A stretch of DNA of 64,000 nt from Streptomyces sp. NBC_00582 (GTDB taxonomy: Bacteria; Actinomycetota; Actinomycetes; Streptomycetales; Streptomycetaceae), in NCBI RefSeq assembly GCF_036345155.1, contig NZ_CP107772.1, positions 5,704,001 through 5,768,000 on the forward strand, read 5' to 3'. Positions 1 to 8,894 of this stretch are shown here, piece after piece; position 1 is the first letter of the stretch, and each line of letters begins with the position of its first letter. The notes beneath the pieces are model-generated. The model had not been told where the DNA came from and made no database searches. It saw only the letters and a program-made list of their open reading frames with translations. The position numbers and the translations under genes were made by a program.

Positions 1-384
1 CTGGTCTCCGGCAAGACCGACTACTCCTTCGTCAGCGACCACGCGACCCTGACCATGGCCATGGGCGTCGGACTGTTCGTCGCCCACCGCAGGTTCGGGC
101 TCGTCGGGATCGGGATCGCGCTGCTCGAAGGGTTCTGCCGGGTCTACATGGGCGTGCACTACCCGACGGACGTGGTCGGCGGGTTCGCGCTCGGGACCGC
201 CGTCGCGCTGCTGCTGTCGCCGCTCGCCTCGCTGGCGCTCACCCCGCTGATGAAGGCCGTCGAGCGGTCGCCACGGGCGGGCTGGATCGTGCGGAGCAGG
301 GCCGCGCGGGAGCGGGACCGGGACGCCTTCATCCCGGGGGCCCGCTCCGGGGCCGTCACCGAGGAGCGGGATCTCGCCGCGTGA
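1..384 (+). CDS. PAP2-family membrane phosphatase, 3' part
   Basis: This is the C-terminal 127 residues of a PAP2 phosphatase; the 5' part lies outside the window. The family dephosphorylates lipid phosphates such as undecaprenyl pyrophosphate at the membrane. Two family motifs are visible: SFVSDHAT (residues 9-16 of the visible part, the PSGH-like motif) and CRVYMGVHYPTDVVGG (about 46-61), which carries the catalytic Arg, His and Asp. Hydrophobic stretches lie between and after the motifs, followed by a charged cytoplasmic tail. Substrate cannot be told from the sequence. The family assignment is firm; a specific undecaprenyl-diphosphatase role is inference. Confidence 0.88.
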   Translation: MVSGKTDYSFVSDHATLTMAMGVGLFVAHRRFGLVGIGIALLEGFCRVYMGVHYPTDVVGGFALGTAVALLLSPLASLALTPLMKAVERSPRAGWIVRSRAARERDRDAFIPGARSGAVTEERDLAA

Positions 385-416
385 TGCGAACGGCCGCGTG
401 ATGCGAACGACGGGTC

Positions 417-1976
417 CTACAGGGCCTGGGGGTACGTGAAGAAGCCCGTCGGGTCGTACTGCTTCTTGAGCTGGGTCAGCCGCGGGAGCGCGTCGCCGTA
501 GTACGCCTTGCGCCAGTTGGTGAGGGTCGGGTCGGCGTAGTTCTGGTAGGCGGCGCCCGAGGCGTACGGCCCCATCGCCCTGTGCGCCGTGTTCAGCCAG
601 GACTGGGCCGTCGAGCCCGTCGTCCCCGCCCTCCACGACACGATGTACTGGGCCAGCATGCGGGAGCGGCGGTGGACGAAGGCCGTGGCCGTCGGGGAGA
701 CACGGTTGACCGCGCCGCCGAGGGCGGTGAGCGCGATGCTGCCGGCGCCGCCCTGGACCGACGTGATCTGCTTCAGCAGCGTCTGTATGCCCGCCGAGGA
801 CAGCGAGCGGTCGAAGAAGTCGCTGCGGGCGGTGTACGTCTCGCGGCCCAGCCGGCCCTGCGGGGAGCGGCCCGGGGTGGAGCCGGGCAGATGGCACTGG
901 GCGTCGGTGGTGAAGGAGGAGCAGCCCGCGTACGCCTCCATGGCCTCCTCGTAGCCCTTGCGGCGCAGGGACACCGAGCTCGCGGGGGCGCCCACCGTGT
1001 CGGCGAGGCGGTCGACCGCGTTCTGCAGCTGGCCGTAGGTGCCGATGCAGAACGCGGCGACGGCGACCCGGGGGGTGCCGCCCGCCGATTTTTCCAGGTG
1101 CAGGGACGACCAGATCTCGTCCGGCTGGGACGGGCCCCACTCCTGCCAGGCCTTGATCACCGCGGCCGCCTTCGCCCAGGGCCAGGTGAGATAGCCGGTG
1201 ACGGCCTGCGGGGCGGTGTGGGTCTTGAAGTGGAGTTCGGTGACGATGCCGAAGTTGCCGTTGCCCGCGCCGCGCAGCGCCCAGAACAGGTCCTTGTTGT
1301 GGGTGGCGTTGGTGACGAGCTGCCTGCCGTCGGCGGTGATGATCGTGGCCTGGGTGAGGCTGTCGCAGGTCAGGCCGTAGGCGCGGGAGACCACTCCATG
1401 GCCGCCGCCGAGGACCAGACCCGAGACGCCCACCGTCGGGCAGGAGCCGGCCGGGATGGTGACGCCCTTCGCGGCGAGCGCGCGGTAGACGTCTATCAGC
1501 TTGGCGCCCGCTCCGACGACCGCCGAGCCACCGCTCGCGCGGACCGTCTTCAGCCTCGACACGTCGACGATCAGCCGGCCGTCGCCGGAGGACCAGCCGC
1601 CGTAGGAGTGGCCGCCGTTGCGGATCGCGACCTTGGTGTGGTGCGCGCGGGCGTAGGAGAGGACCGTGCGGATGTCGTCGGCGTGCGAGACGTACGCCAC
1701 GGCCGCCGGCTTGAGGTTGTCGAAGCGGGTGTTGTAGAGCCGGCGGGCCGTCGTCCAGTTGGCGTCGCCGGGGCGGACCAGGGTGCCGTCCAGGTCGCGG
1801 GCGAGCGCGGCCCAGTCGGCGGGGGAGGAGCCGGCGGTGGCGGTGAGGGCGGTGATGCCGGTGGCGCTCTGGTCGCCGGAGGCGCTCGCCGCGTTGCCCT
1901 TCGATGTGCTGCAGGCCGCCGTCGCGACCGCCGCGACCGCGGCCGTGCCGCCTGCGATGAACGTACGCCGTTCCAT
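417..1976 (-). CDS. Tat-exported FAD-binding oxidoreductase, berberine-bridge-enzyme type
   Basis: A 519-residue flavoprotein oxidase of the VAO/BBE family, probably exported folded and lipid-anchored. The start chosen (1976) gives a twin-arginine signal MERRTFIAGG followed by an alanine-rich core and a lipobox ending at Cys22; an ATG at 2057 would only add a low-complexity Arg-rich leader. The FAD domain shows RNGGHSYGGWS with His123 and YGLTCDSL with Cys204. Those are the two positions used for bicovalent FAD attachment in BBE-like enzymes, so bicovalent flavin is inferred. The C-terminus (NYADP...YDPTGFFTYPQAL) matches the BBE domain. Substrate is unknown. It is monocistronic and converges on the PAP2 gene. 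Confidence 0.88.
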   Translation of the reverse strand: MERRTFIAGGTAAVAAVATAACSTSKGNAASASGDQSATGITALTATAGSSPADWAALARDLDGTLVRPGDANWTTARRLYNTRFDNLKPAAVAYVSHADDIRTVLSYARAHHTKVAIRNGGHSYGGWSSGDGRLIVDVSRLKTVRASGGSAVVGAGAKLIDVYRALAAKGVTIPAGSCPTVGVSGLVLGGGHGVVSRAYGLTCDSLTQATIITADGRQLVTNATHNKDLFWALRGAGNGNFGIVTELHFKTHTAPQAVTGYLTWPWAKAAAVIKAWQEWGPSQPDEIWSSLHLEKSAGGTPRVAVAAFCIGTYGQLQNAVDRLADTVGAPASSVSLRRKGYEEAMEAYAGCSSFTTDAQCHLPGSTPGRSPQGRLGRETYTARSDFFDRSLSSAGIQTLLKQITSVQGGAGSIALTALGGAVNRVSPTATAFVHRRSRMLAQYIVSWRAGTTGSTAQSWLNTAHRAMGPYASGAAYQNYADPTLTNWRKAYYGDALPRLTQLKKQYDPTGFFTYPQAL

Positions 1977-2121
1977 GTTCCGTGCCTTCCGTCGGCCTGC
2001 CGGCATCCTTCGGCCGGTCGGCATCTCCCGGCCCGCCGGTCTCTCGGCCGGCTTCATCGTGCGAGACGGGGCCCCGAGGGTACGGGTTCCCGTGGGCGGC
2101 GGCGGTGACGGAACGGTGACG

Positions 2122-2292
2122 TCAGCCGCGGGCGTGGCCCTCGGCGTCCGATCTGGCCAGGCTTCTCGCTCTGCGGGCCGGACCGCGCCATCCGCAGGTA
2201 CAACGGGCCAGGCAGAACCGGCCCTGTTCGACGGTCGTGGTGATGTGTTCCCCGTCGGTGCGGGGAGCGGCCGAGCCGTCCTGCTGCGTCAC
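2122..2292 (-). CDS. Small conserved Streptomyces protein with CTCGWRGPARRARS motif
   Basis: A short basic protein of about 56 residues from a GTG at 2292; an ATG at 2346 would give 74 residues. The segment CTCGWRGPARRARSLARSDA, with two cysteines, resembles a small uncharacterised protein I recall in many streptomycetes. No Shine-Dalgarno sequence precedes the GTG, but TAACGT lies 7 nt upstream, so a leaderless transcript is possible. Function unknown. Gene and start are inferences from codon pattern and the Cys-containing motif. Confidence 0.5.
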   Translation of the reverse strand: MTQQDGSAAPRTDGEHITTTVEQGRFCLARCTCGWRGPARRARSLARSDAEGHARG

Positions 2293-2452
2293 GCAGACAA
2301 CGTTACCCAGGAACCGTGAAGGACACGTGTTCCGCGGGCACGGCACCCGTTCGGCGGTCGCGCGGGGGGTGGGGCGCGTGACGGCGTCCCGTGCGTGTCG
2401 TTAGGCGGAACGACGGCCCGTGACGGACGTACCGGCTGGGGGTAGACAGGCG

Positions 2453-3295
2453 ATGGCGGAGCGGTGGCACAGGCGGCGCGGGTGGAGCGGTGCGGTGGTC
2501 GCCGCCGCCGGGCTGGTGGCCGGGTGTTCGGGGGCGGGGGCCGTCGGCGGGGCGGCCGGGGGCGGGGACGCGCGGGGCGGCGACGCGGTGAGGCTGCTGC
2601 ACGGGGCGGCCGACGCGCTGCGGGAGGCGGGCAGTTCGAAGGCGCGGACGTCGATGGAGATGGCCACCGGCGGGACCCGGGTGACCATCCGCGGTGAGGG
2701 GGTCTACGACTACCGGCGGCAGCGGGGGCGGTTGAAGGTGATGCTGCCGCAGGATCCGGCGGGGACGAGCGAGCACCGGCCGATCACCGAACTGCTCGCG
2801 CCCGGCGCGCTGTTCATGAAGCACCGGGGGGCCGGGGTCCCGGACGACAAATGGGTGCGGGTGGAGACGGCGACGCTGTCCGACGGGAACCTGGTGACGG
2901 GCGGGGCCACGGATCCGTTCGCCGCGGCGGAGGTGCTGCGGGGGGCGCGTACGGCGACGTATGTGGGGCGGACCGAGGTCGCCGGGACGGCGGTGCGGCA
3001 CTACCGGGGGACCGCCGATCTGGCGGTGGCGGCCGAGGGGGCGACGGCGGGGAGCAGGGGGGCGCTGGCGGCGGCGGCGAGAGGGTTCGCCACGGCGCGG
3101 GTGCCGTTCGACGTGTATCTGGACGACGAGGGGCGGATCCGGAAGGTCAGGCACCGGTTCAGCTTTGTCAACGGGCGCCAGGAGGAGGCCGTGGCGGTGG
3201 CGTCGACGACGCTGCTGTTCGACTTCGGGGCCCCCGTCGACGTACGGCTGCCGGCGGATCGTGACATCTACGCGGGGCGGATCGCGGAGGACTGA
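2453..3295 (+). CDS. Secreted lipoprotein, LppX/LprG-like fold possible
   Basis: A 280-residue lipoprotein. The ATG at 2453 gives a basic n-region (RWHRRR), a hydrophobic core and lipobox LVAGC with Cys25; a GTG at 2420 is an alternative that adds 11 residues. The mature part reads like an outer-surface beta-rich domain (SSKARTSMEMATGGTRVTIRGEG; later VPFDVYLDDEGRIRKVRHRF), a pattern common to actinobacterial LppX/LprAFG-like lipoproteins. No catalytic residues are visible. It stands alone, divergent from the small gene at 2122-2292. Function is unknown; a lipid or envelope binding role is a guess from the fold resemblance. Confidence 0.75.
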   Translation: MAERWHRRRGWSGAVVAAAGLVAGCSGAGAVGGAAGGGDARGGDAVRLLHGAADALREAGSSKARTSMEMATGGTRVTIRGEGVYDYRRQRGRLKVMLPQDPAGTSEHRPITELLAPGALFMKHRGAGVPDDKWVRVETATLSDGNLVTGGATDPFAAAEVLRGARTATYVGRTEVAGTAVRHYRGTADLAVAAEGATAGSRGALAAAARGFATARVPFDVYLDDEGRIRKVRHRFSFVNGRQEEAVAVASTTLLFDFGAPVDVRLPADRDIYAGRIAED

Positions 3296-3398
3296 CCTCG
3301 CGCGGCCCGCGCAAGGACTAGCCCGTCCGTGCCATGCGCGCCGTGTGCACCGCTCCCTACTCTAGGAAGCCGGTGACGGCAGAGACGAGGTGATGCGC

Positions 3399-3596
3399 GT
3401 GGCTCCGGTCGGCGGTACGGCAGTTCAGGACCACGTGGCCCTCGCCGAGATCGAGCTGTGCGGGGAGCTGATCATCGCGGCTTCGGCTGCCGGGGAGGAA
3501 CGGCTCAGCCTGGAGAGCATCGACCAGGTGCTGCGGGTGGGCGAGGAGCGGGACGGGGGCGGGGCCGCGCCGGGTGGCTCGTCAGGTGCGCAGTAG
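3399..3596 (+). CDS. Small conserved hypothetical protein
   Basis: A 65-residue acidic protein. The GTG at 3399 has GAGG 8 nt upstream; an ATG at 3393 and GTG at 3390 are in frame but too close to that ribosome-binding site. The core ALAEIELCGELIIAASAAGEERLSLESIDQVLRV looks like a compact two-helix protein and resembles a small protein I recall as common in streptomycetes. It has no membrane segment and one cysteine. Its 3' end overlaps the 3' end of csoR by 15 bp. Function unknown. Confidence 0.65.
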   Translation: MAPVGGTAVQDHVALAEIELCGELIIAASAAGEERLSLESIDQVLRVGEERDGGGAAPGGSSGAQ

Positions 3597-3902
3597 CCGC
3601 CCGATCGCCTTGGTCGCTTCCTCCACCTTCGCGTCGATCTCGTCGCCGCCCTTGAGGGCCGCGTCGGCGACGCAGTGGCGCAGGTGTTCCTCCAGGAGCT
3701 GCAGGGCGAAGGACTGCAGGGCCTTGGTGGAGGCGGACACCTGGGTGAGTATGTCGATGCAGTAGGTGTCCTCGTCGACCATGCGCTGCAGGCCCCGGAT
3801 CTGGCCCTCGATGCGGCGCAGGCGCTTGAGGTGTTCTTCCTTCTGTTTGTGGTAGCCGTGCGTGGCGTGCGGTACGGCCTCGGCGGCCTCCGTCGTCGTC
3901 AT
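3582..3902 (-). CDS. csoR: Copper-sensing repressor CsoR
   Basis: A 106-residue all-helical repressor of the CsoR/RcnR family. In copper excess, Cu(I) binding releases it from DNA and derepresses copper efflux and sequestration genes. The Cu(I) ligand triad is present with the family spacing: Cys48 (TYCIDI), His73 and Cys77 (EEHLRHC). The helical core RLRRIEGQIRGLQRMV is diagnostic. A perfect inverted repeat lies 21 bp upstream of the start and matches the GC-flanked ATACCC/GGGTAT operator type described for Streptomyces CsoR, so autoregulation is likely. From memory this is the SCO4136 orthologue. Confidence 0.95.
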   Translation of the reverse strand: MTTTEAAEAVPHATHGYHKQKEEHLKRLRRIEGQIRGLQRMVDEDTYCIDILTQVSASTKALQSFALQLLEEHLRHCVADAALKGGDEIDAKVEEATKAIGRLLRT

Positions 3903-3922
3903 CTCGCCCTCCCGTTCCGGAC

Positions 3923-3943
3923 ATATACCCCTGGCGGGTATAT
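3923..3943. promoter_or_regulatory. CsoR operator
   Basis: Perfect inverted repeat ATATACCC-CTGGC-GGGTATAT (8-bp arms, 5-bp spacer) between csoR and the divergent DUF47/pit operon. It matches the known Streptomyces CsoR operator pattern. It probably represses csoR itself. Confidence 0.88.
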
Positions 3944-4108
3944 CGTAACGAACTTTGCGGGGTACAGGAGTCTTGAAGTGCCCCTGTGCTGATCAGTCTG
4001 TCCGATGGGTGACACTGGGGGACGGCCCGATAGCCATGTCCGGATGGTGCGCTTAGCATCACCCTGGCCACCGGCTTGACCGAAACCGATGCATCCCGAG
4101 GACCCCAA

Positions 4109-4729
4109 GTGCGCTTTCGTCTGACCCCCAGGGAGACGAGCTTCTACGACATGTTCGCCGCGTCCGCGGACAACATCGTCACGGGCTCGAAACTCCTGAT
4201 GGAACTGCTCGGGGCGGACACCGCCGGCCGGGCCGAGATCGCAGAGCGTATGCGGGCCGCGGAACACGCCGGTGACGATGCGACGCACGCGATCTTCCAC
4301 CAGCTGAACTCCTCGTTCATCACGCCGTTCGACCGTGAGGACATCTACTCCCTCGCGTCCTCCCTCGACGACATCATGGACTTCATGGAGGAGGCCGTCG
4401 ACCTGGTCGTCCTCTACAACGTCGAGGAACTGCCCAAGGGGGTCGAGCAGCAGATCGAGGTGCTGTCGCGGGCGGCCGAGCTGACGGCCGAGGCGATGCC
4501 GAACCTGCGGACCATGGAGAACCTCACCGAGTACTGGATCGAGGTCAACCGGCTGGAGAACCAGGCGGACCAGATCCACCGGAAGCTGCTGGCCCATCTC
4601 TTCAACGGCAAGTACGACGCGATCGAGGTGCTGAAGCTCAAGCAGATCGTGGACGTGCTGGAGGAAGCCGCCGACGCGTTCGAGCATGTGGCGAACACGG
4701 TGGAGACCATCGCCGTCAAGGAGTCCTGA
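4109..4729 (+). CDS. DUF47 PhoU-like partner of the Pit transporter
   Basis: A 206-residue helical protein of the DUF47 family, which is related to PhoU and is nearly always encoded next to Pit phosphate permeases. The GTG at 4109 is chosen because GAGGA precedes it at good spacing and the product then begins with the family-typical RFRLTPRETSFYDMFAASADNI. Helical repeats with acidic metal-binding-like residues follow (DREDIYSLASSLDDIMDFMEEAVD). It is 7 nt upstream of pit and must be co-transcribed. A regulatory role on Pit or on phosphate signalling is inferred from family and context. Confidence 0.92.
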   Translation: MRFRLTPRETSFYDMFAASADNIVTGSKLLMELLGADTAGRAEIAERMRAAEHAGDDATHAIFHQLNSSFITPFDREDIYSLASSLDDIMDFMEEAVDLVVLYNVEELPKGVEQQIEVLSRAAELTAEAMPNLRTMENLTEYWIEVNRLENQADQIHRKLLAHLFNGKYDAIEVLKLKQIVDVLEEAADAFEHVANTVETIAVKES

Positions 4730-4736
4730 GCTTTTC

Positions 4737-5735
4737 ATGGACACCTTTGCTCTGGTCGTGACCATTTGTGTCGCGCTCGGTTTCACGTACACGAACGGCT
4801 TCCACGACTCGGCGAACGCGATCGCCACCTCGGTGTCGACGCGGGCGCTCACGCCGCGGGCCGCGCTGGCGATGGCCGCGGTGATGAACCTCGCCGGGGC
4901 CTTTCTGGGCAGTGGGGTCGCTCACACCGTCAGCAGTGGCCTGATCGAGACGCCCGAGGGGTCGAAGGGGATGGGGATCCTCTTCGCGGCACTGGTCGGG
5001 GCGATCGTCTGGAACCTGGTCACCTGGTACTTCGGGCTCCCCTCGTCGTCCTCGCACGCGTTGTTCGGCGGCATGGTGGGGGCGGCGCTGGCCGGGGGGA
5101 CCGAGGTCATCTGGTCCGGGGTGCTCGACAAGGTCGTCATTCCGATGTTCGTCTCGCCGGTGGTGGGGCTCCTCGTCGGCTATCTGGTGATGTGCGCCAT
5201 CCTGTGGATCTTCCGACGGGCCAATCCGCACAAGGCCAAGCGGGGCTTCCGGATAGCACAGACGGTCTCCGCGGCGGCGATGGCGCTGGGGCACGGTCTG
5301 CAGGACGCGCAGAAGACGATGGGCGTCGTCGTGATGGCGCTGGTCATCGGGGATGTGCAGGGGGCCGACGACCCGATTCCGGTGTGGGTGAAGGTCGTCT
5401 GCGCGGTGATGTTGTCCGCGGGGACGTACGCGGGCGGATGGCGCATCATGCGGACGCTCGGACGGAAGATCATCGAACTGGATCCGCCGCAGGGCTTCGC
5501 CGCGGAGACGACCGGCGCGTCGATCATGTTCACCACGGCGTTCCTGTTCAAGGCGCCGATTTCCACGACGCATGTGATCACGTCGGCGATCATGGGCGTG
5601 GGAGCCACCAAGCGGGTCAACGCGGTGCGGTGGGGTGTCGCCAAGAACATCGTGCTGGGGTGGTTCATCACGATGCCGGCGGCGGCCCTGGTCGCCGCGG
5701 CGAGTTTCTGGGTCGTGAACCTGGCCTTCCTGTAG
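4737..5735 (+). CDS. pitH1: Low-affinity inorganic phosphate transporter, PiT family
   Basis: A 332-residue membrane permease that imports phosphate, probably as a metal-phosphate complex driven by protons or sodium. PiT signature segments occur in both halves: YTNGFHDSANAIATSVSTRAL near the N-terminus and GHGLQDAQKTMG in the middle, with LPSSSSHALFGGM and STTHVITSAIMG as the paired re-entrant motifs. About ten hydrophobic segments are present. The ATG at 4737 follows AAGGAG in the end of the DUF47 gene. It converges on pstB. The symbol follows S. coelicolor pitH1 by gene order, from memory. Confidence 0.93.
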   Translation: MDTFALVVTICVALGFTYTNGFHDSANAIATSVSTRALTPRAALAMAAVMNLAGAFLGSGVAHTVSSGLIETPEGSKGMGILFAALVGAIVWNLVTWYFGLPSSSSHALFGGMVGAALAGGTEVIWSGVLDKVVIPMFVSPVVGLLVGYLVMCAILWIFRRANPHKAKRGFRIAQTVSAAAMALGHGLQDAQKTMGVVVMALVIGDVQGADDPIPVWVKVVCAVMLSAGTYAGGWRIMRTLGRKIIELDPPQGFAAETTGASIMFTTAFLFKAPISTTHVITSAIMGVGATKRVNAVRWGVAKNIVLGWFITMPAAALVAAASFWVVNLAFL

Positions 5736-5753
5736 TCGCCGCGGAACGCGCAC

Positions 5754-5782
5754 GGGCCCGCCCCCTTGGAGGGGGCGGGCCC
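5754..5782. terminator. Bidirectional terminator between pit and pstB
   Basis: Perfect 12-bp stem (5754-5765 with 5771-5782), 5-nt loop, TTT on the + side. It sits between two convergent operons and probably stops both. Confidence 0.85.
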
Positions 5783-5837
5783 TTTGCGTCCTCGCGATGG
5801 CACCGCCATGCAGCATCGCGAGGGGTCTGTCGGCGGC

Positions 5838-6614
5838 TCAGCCGAAGCGGCCCGAGATGTAGTCCTCGGTGGCCTGGACCGACGGGTTGGAGAAGATGCG
5901 CTCCGTGTCGTCGATCTCGATCAGCTTGCCGGGCTGGCCGACGGCGGCGAGGTTGAAGAAGGCCGTGCGGTCGGAGACACGGGCCGCCTGCTGCATGTTG
6001 TGCGTCACGATGACGATCGTGAAGCGCTCCTTCAGCTCGCCGATCAGGTCCTCGATCGCCAGGGTCGAGATGGGGTCCAGGGCCGAGCAGGGCTCGTCCA
6101 TGAGGAGGACCTTCGGCTCCACCGCGATCGCCCGCGCGATGCACAGACGCTGCTGCTGGCCGCCGGACAGGCCCGAGCCCGGCTTGTTCAGACGGTCCTT
6201 GACCTCGTTCCAGAGGTTCGCGCCCTTCAGGGACTTCTCCACGACGTCCGACAGCTCGGACTTCTTGAAGTTGCCGTTGAGGCGCAGCCCCGCCGCCACG
6301 TTGTCGAAGATGGACATCGTGGGGAACGGGTTCGGGCGCTGGAAGACCATGCCGACCTCGCGGCGGACCGCCACCGGGTCGACCCCCGGGCCGTACAGGT
6401 CCTCGTCGTCGAGCAGGACCTTGCCCTCGACCCGGCCGCCCGACGTCACCTCGTGCATACGGTTCAGCGTGCGCAGGAACGTCGACTTGCCGCAGCCGGA
6501 GGGGCCGATGAAGGCCGTCACCGTGCGCGGCTCGACCGTCATCGAGATGTCCTCGATCGCCTTGTGGGTGCCGTAGTAGGCGGTGAGCCCGCTTACATCG
6601 ATTCGCTTGGACAT
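5838..6614 (-). CDS. pstB: Phosphate ABC transporter ATPase PstB
   Basis: A 258-residue ATPase that powers high-affinity phosphate import through PstC/PstA. Walker A is GPSGCGKST, the signature is [14 protein letters not shown], Walker B is [13 protein letters not shown], and VTHNMQQA holds the switch His. Length and motifs are standard for PstB. It is last in pstS-pstC-pstA-pstB, 46 bp after pstA. Phosphate starvation control by PhoP is expected from the operon promoter upstream of pstS. Confidence 0.97.
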   Translation of the reverse strand: MSKRIDVSGLTAYYGTHKAIEDISMTVEPRTVTAFIGPSGCGKSTFLRTLNRMHEVTSGGRVEGKVLLDDEDLYGPGVDPVAVRREVGMVFQRPNPFPTMSIFDNVAAGLRLNGNFKKSELSDVVEKSLKGANLWNEVKDRLNKPGSGLSGGQQQRLCIARAIAVEPKVLLMDEPCSALDPISTLAIEDLIGELKERFTIVIVTHNMQQAARVSDRTAFFNLAAVGQPGKLIEIDDTERIFSNPSVQATEDYISGRFG

Positions 6615-6660
6615 GGTTGCTACTTCACTTCCGTCTCGGTCGCCGAGCTGTCGGGCCGCG

Positions 6661-7725
6661 TCAGCGACCGGTCTTCGGGGCCTTCCAGCGGGCGATCGCC
6701 CGGGCCACCATGTTGAGGATCATCACGAAGGCGATCAGCGTGAGCGAGGCCGCCCAGGCACGGTCGTACGCCGCCGTGGAACCGGCACTCTGCGAGTACT
6801 GCTGGTAGATGTACAGCGGCAGAGACGCCTGCGCACCCTCGAAGGGGTTGTTGTTGATGAAGGGGTTGCCGAAGACCAGCAGCAGGACCGGGGCCGTCTC
6901 GCCCGCGATACGGGCGATCGCCAGCATGATGCCGGTGATGATGCCGCCGATCGAGGTGGGGACGACCACCTTCAGAATGGTGCGCCACTTCGGGACGCCG
7001 AGCGCGAGGCTCGCCTCACGCAGCTCGTTCGGGACGAGCTTCAGCATCTCCTCGGTCGAGCGGACGACGACCGGCATCATCAGGATCGCCAGCGCGAGGG
7101 AGCCCGCGAAGCCGAAGGGCTGCATGTCGAACATCAGCATGAGGCTGAGGATGAACAGGCCCGCGACGATGGACGGGATGCCCGTCATGACGTCGACGAA
7201 GAACGTGACCGCCTTGGCCAGGCTCCCGCGGCCGTACTCGACGAGGTAGATCGCCGTCAGGATGCCGATCGGGGCGCCGATCAGGGTGGCGAGGCCCACC
7301 TGCTCCAGGGTGCCGATGATCGCGTGGTAGATACCGCCGCCCGGCTCGGAGTCGGCGACCACGCCCATGGAGTGGGTGAGGAAGTAGATGTCCAGGACCT
7401 TGACGCCCCGGACGACCGTCGTCCAGATCAGGGAGACCAGCGGGACCACGGCGAGGAGGAAGGCGACCCAGACGAGACCGGTGGCGATGCGGTCCTTCGC
7501 CTGGCGGCGGCCCTCGACCCTGGCGGCGATGCCGTACGTGCCGACGAGGAAGACGATGCCCGCGATCAGGCCCCACTGGACCTTGCTGTCGAGGCCGGCC
7601 GCCAGGCCGATCCCGACGGCGACCACGACCGACCCGGCGGCGATCGCCCACGGGGACCAGCTCGGGAGGCTCGCGCCGCGCAGGGTGCTGGGGCGCTTGT
7701 CGGCGACTGCTGTTGCGTGGCTCAT
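6661..7725 (-). CDS. pstA: Phosphate ABC transporter permease PstA
   Basis: A 354-residue inner-membrane permease. It has the PstA pattern with an N-terminal extension of about 70 residues containing two extra hydrophobic segments, then the transport domain with [26 protein letters not shown], the cytoplasmic EAA loop that docks on PstB. Its start overlaps the pstC stop by 4 bp, so translation is coupled. Confidence 0.96.
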   Translation of the reverse strand: MSHATAVADKRPSTLRGASLPSWSPWAIAAGSVVVAVGIGLAAGLDSKVQWGLIAGIVFLVGTYGIAARVEGRRQAKDRIATGLVWVAFLLAVVPLVSLIWTTVVRGVKVLDIYFLTHSMGVVADSEPGGGIYHAIIGTLEQVGLATLIGAPIGILTAIYLVEYGRGSLAKAVTFFVDVMTGIPSIVAGLFILSLMLMFDMQPFGFAGSLALAILMMPVVVRSTEEMLKLVPNELREASLALGVPKWRTILKVVVPTSIGGIITGIMLAIARIAGETAPVLLLVFGNPFINNNPFEGAQASLPLYIYQQYSQSAGSTAAYDRAWAASLTLIAFVMILNMVARAIARWKAPKTGR

Positions 7726-8756
7726 GCGTTGGCCCCCGAGTACTCCTTGCGGCGGGCGATGATCATGCGGGCCGCGCCGTTGACCAGCAGGGTGATGACG
7801 AAGAGGACCAGACCCGAGGCGATCAGCGCGTCACGGCCGTACTCGGTCGCCTCGTTGAACTTGCTGGCGATGTTCTGGGCGAAGGTGCCGCCGCCGGGGT
7901 TCAGCAGGCTGGCGTGGATGTCGAAGTCCGGGGAGAGGACGGTGGCGACGGCCATCGTCTCGCCGAGCGCGCGGCCGAGGCCGAGCATGGAGGCCGAGAT
8001 GACACCGGAGCGGCCGAAGGGGATCACCGCCATGCGGATGACCTCCCAGCGGGTGGCGCCGAGCGCCAGGGCCGCCTCCTCGTGCATCTGTGGGACCTGC
8101 CGGAAGACCTCGCGGCTGACGTTGGTGATGATCGGCAGGATCATGATCGCCAGGAGGACGCCGACCGTCAGCATGGAGCGCGGCGCGCCCTCGTCCCAGG
8201 AGAAGATCCCGGTCCAGCCGAGGTAGTCGTTGAGCCAGCCGAAGAGCCCGTCCATGTGCGGCACCAGGACGAGGGCGCCCCAGAGGCCGTAGACGATGGA
8301 GGGGACGGCGGCGAGCAGGTCGATCACGTACGCGATGGGGCCGCTCATGCGGCGCGGGGCGTAGTGCGTGATGAACAGGGCGATCGCCACGGCGATCGGG
8401 ACCGCGATCGCCATCGCGATGATCGACGACACGATGGTGCCGAAGGCGAGGACCGCGATGCCGAACTTCGGCGGGACGAGGTTGGTGTTCCACTCGAACG
8501 TGGTGAGGAAGTTGGCCTCGTCCTTGCTGATGGCGAGGTAGGCGCGGTAGGCCAGGAAGACCGCGATCGCCGCCATGATCACCAGCAGCAGGATGCCCGA
8601 CCCGCGGGAAAGACCGAGGAAGATCCGGTCGCCGGGTCGGGTGGCGCCGCGGGCCGCACGCTTCTGCTCGGCGCTCGCGGGGGTCGTGGGGGGAGTGGAG
8701 TCGTGGGGCGGGGGCGCGTCCTCGGCCCCGCCTGTCTTCTGCGTCGATATGTCCAT
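7722..8756 (-). CDS. pstC: Phosphate ABC transporter permease PstC
   Basis: A 344-residue permease pairing with PstA. The ATG at 8756 is chosen since sequence upstream is low-complexity and lacks a signal. The N-terminal 50 residues are polar and Pro-rich, then six membrane segments follow. The EAA loop is REVFRQVPQMHEEAALALGATRWEVI. It lies 138 bp after pstS, with a strong hairpin in the gap that may lower pstCAB expression relative to pstS. Confidence 0.96.
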   Translation of the reverse strand: MDISTQKTGGAEDAPPPHDSTPPTTPASAEQKRAARGATRPGDRIFLGLSRGSGILLLVIMAAIAVFLAYRAYLAISKDEANFLTTFEWNTNLVPPKFGIAVLAFGTIVSSIIAMAIAVPIAVAIALFITHYAPRRMSGPIAYVIDLLAAVPSIVYGLWGALVLVPHMDGLFGWLNDYLGWTGIFSWDEGAPRSMLTVGVLLAIMILPIITNVSREVFRQVPQMHEEAALALGATRWEVIRMAVIPFGRSGVISASMLGLGRALGETMAVATVLSPDFDIHASLLNPGGGTFAQNIASKFNEATEYGRDALIASGLVLFVITLLVNGAARMIIARRKEYSGANA

Positions 8757-8847
8757 GGGGATCTCCGGTCTGCGGAGTCGCCGCGGGTGTCGGCGGCTCC
8801 GGCGGGGCCGGCCCTCGGGCGGCCCCAGGCGGCGGTGCACCGGACGG

Positions 8848-8888
8848 GGTGCGGTCCGGTCCGGGTCTCCCCGGTGCCGGACCGCACC
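8848..8888 (-). terminator. Intercistronic hairpin between pstS and pstC
   Basis: 12-bp perfect stem (8848-8859 with 8877-8888) with a 17-nt GC-rich loop, directly after the pstS stop on the transcribed strand. There is no U-tract. It probably acts as a partial terminator or mRNA 3'-end stabiliser, giving more pstS than pstCAB message. Confidence 0.65.
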
Positions 8889-8894
8889 TTCAGA

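Noticed and set aside
582..2108. Long + strand frame opposite the FAD oxidoreductase gene
   Set aside because: Arg/Gly/Ala-rich antisense shadow typical of high-GC genomes; the minus-strand gene has a signal peptide and clear family motifs.
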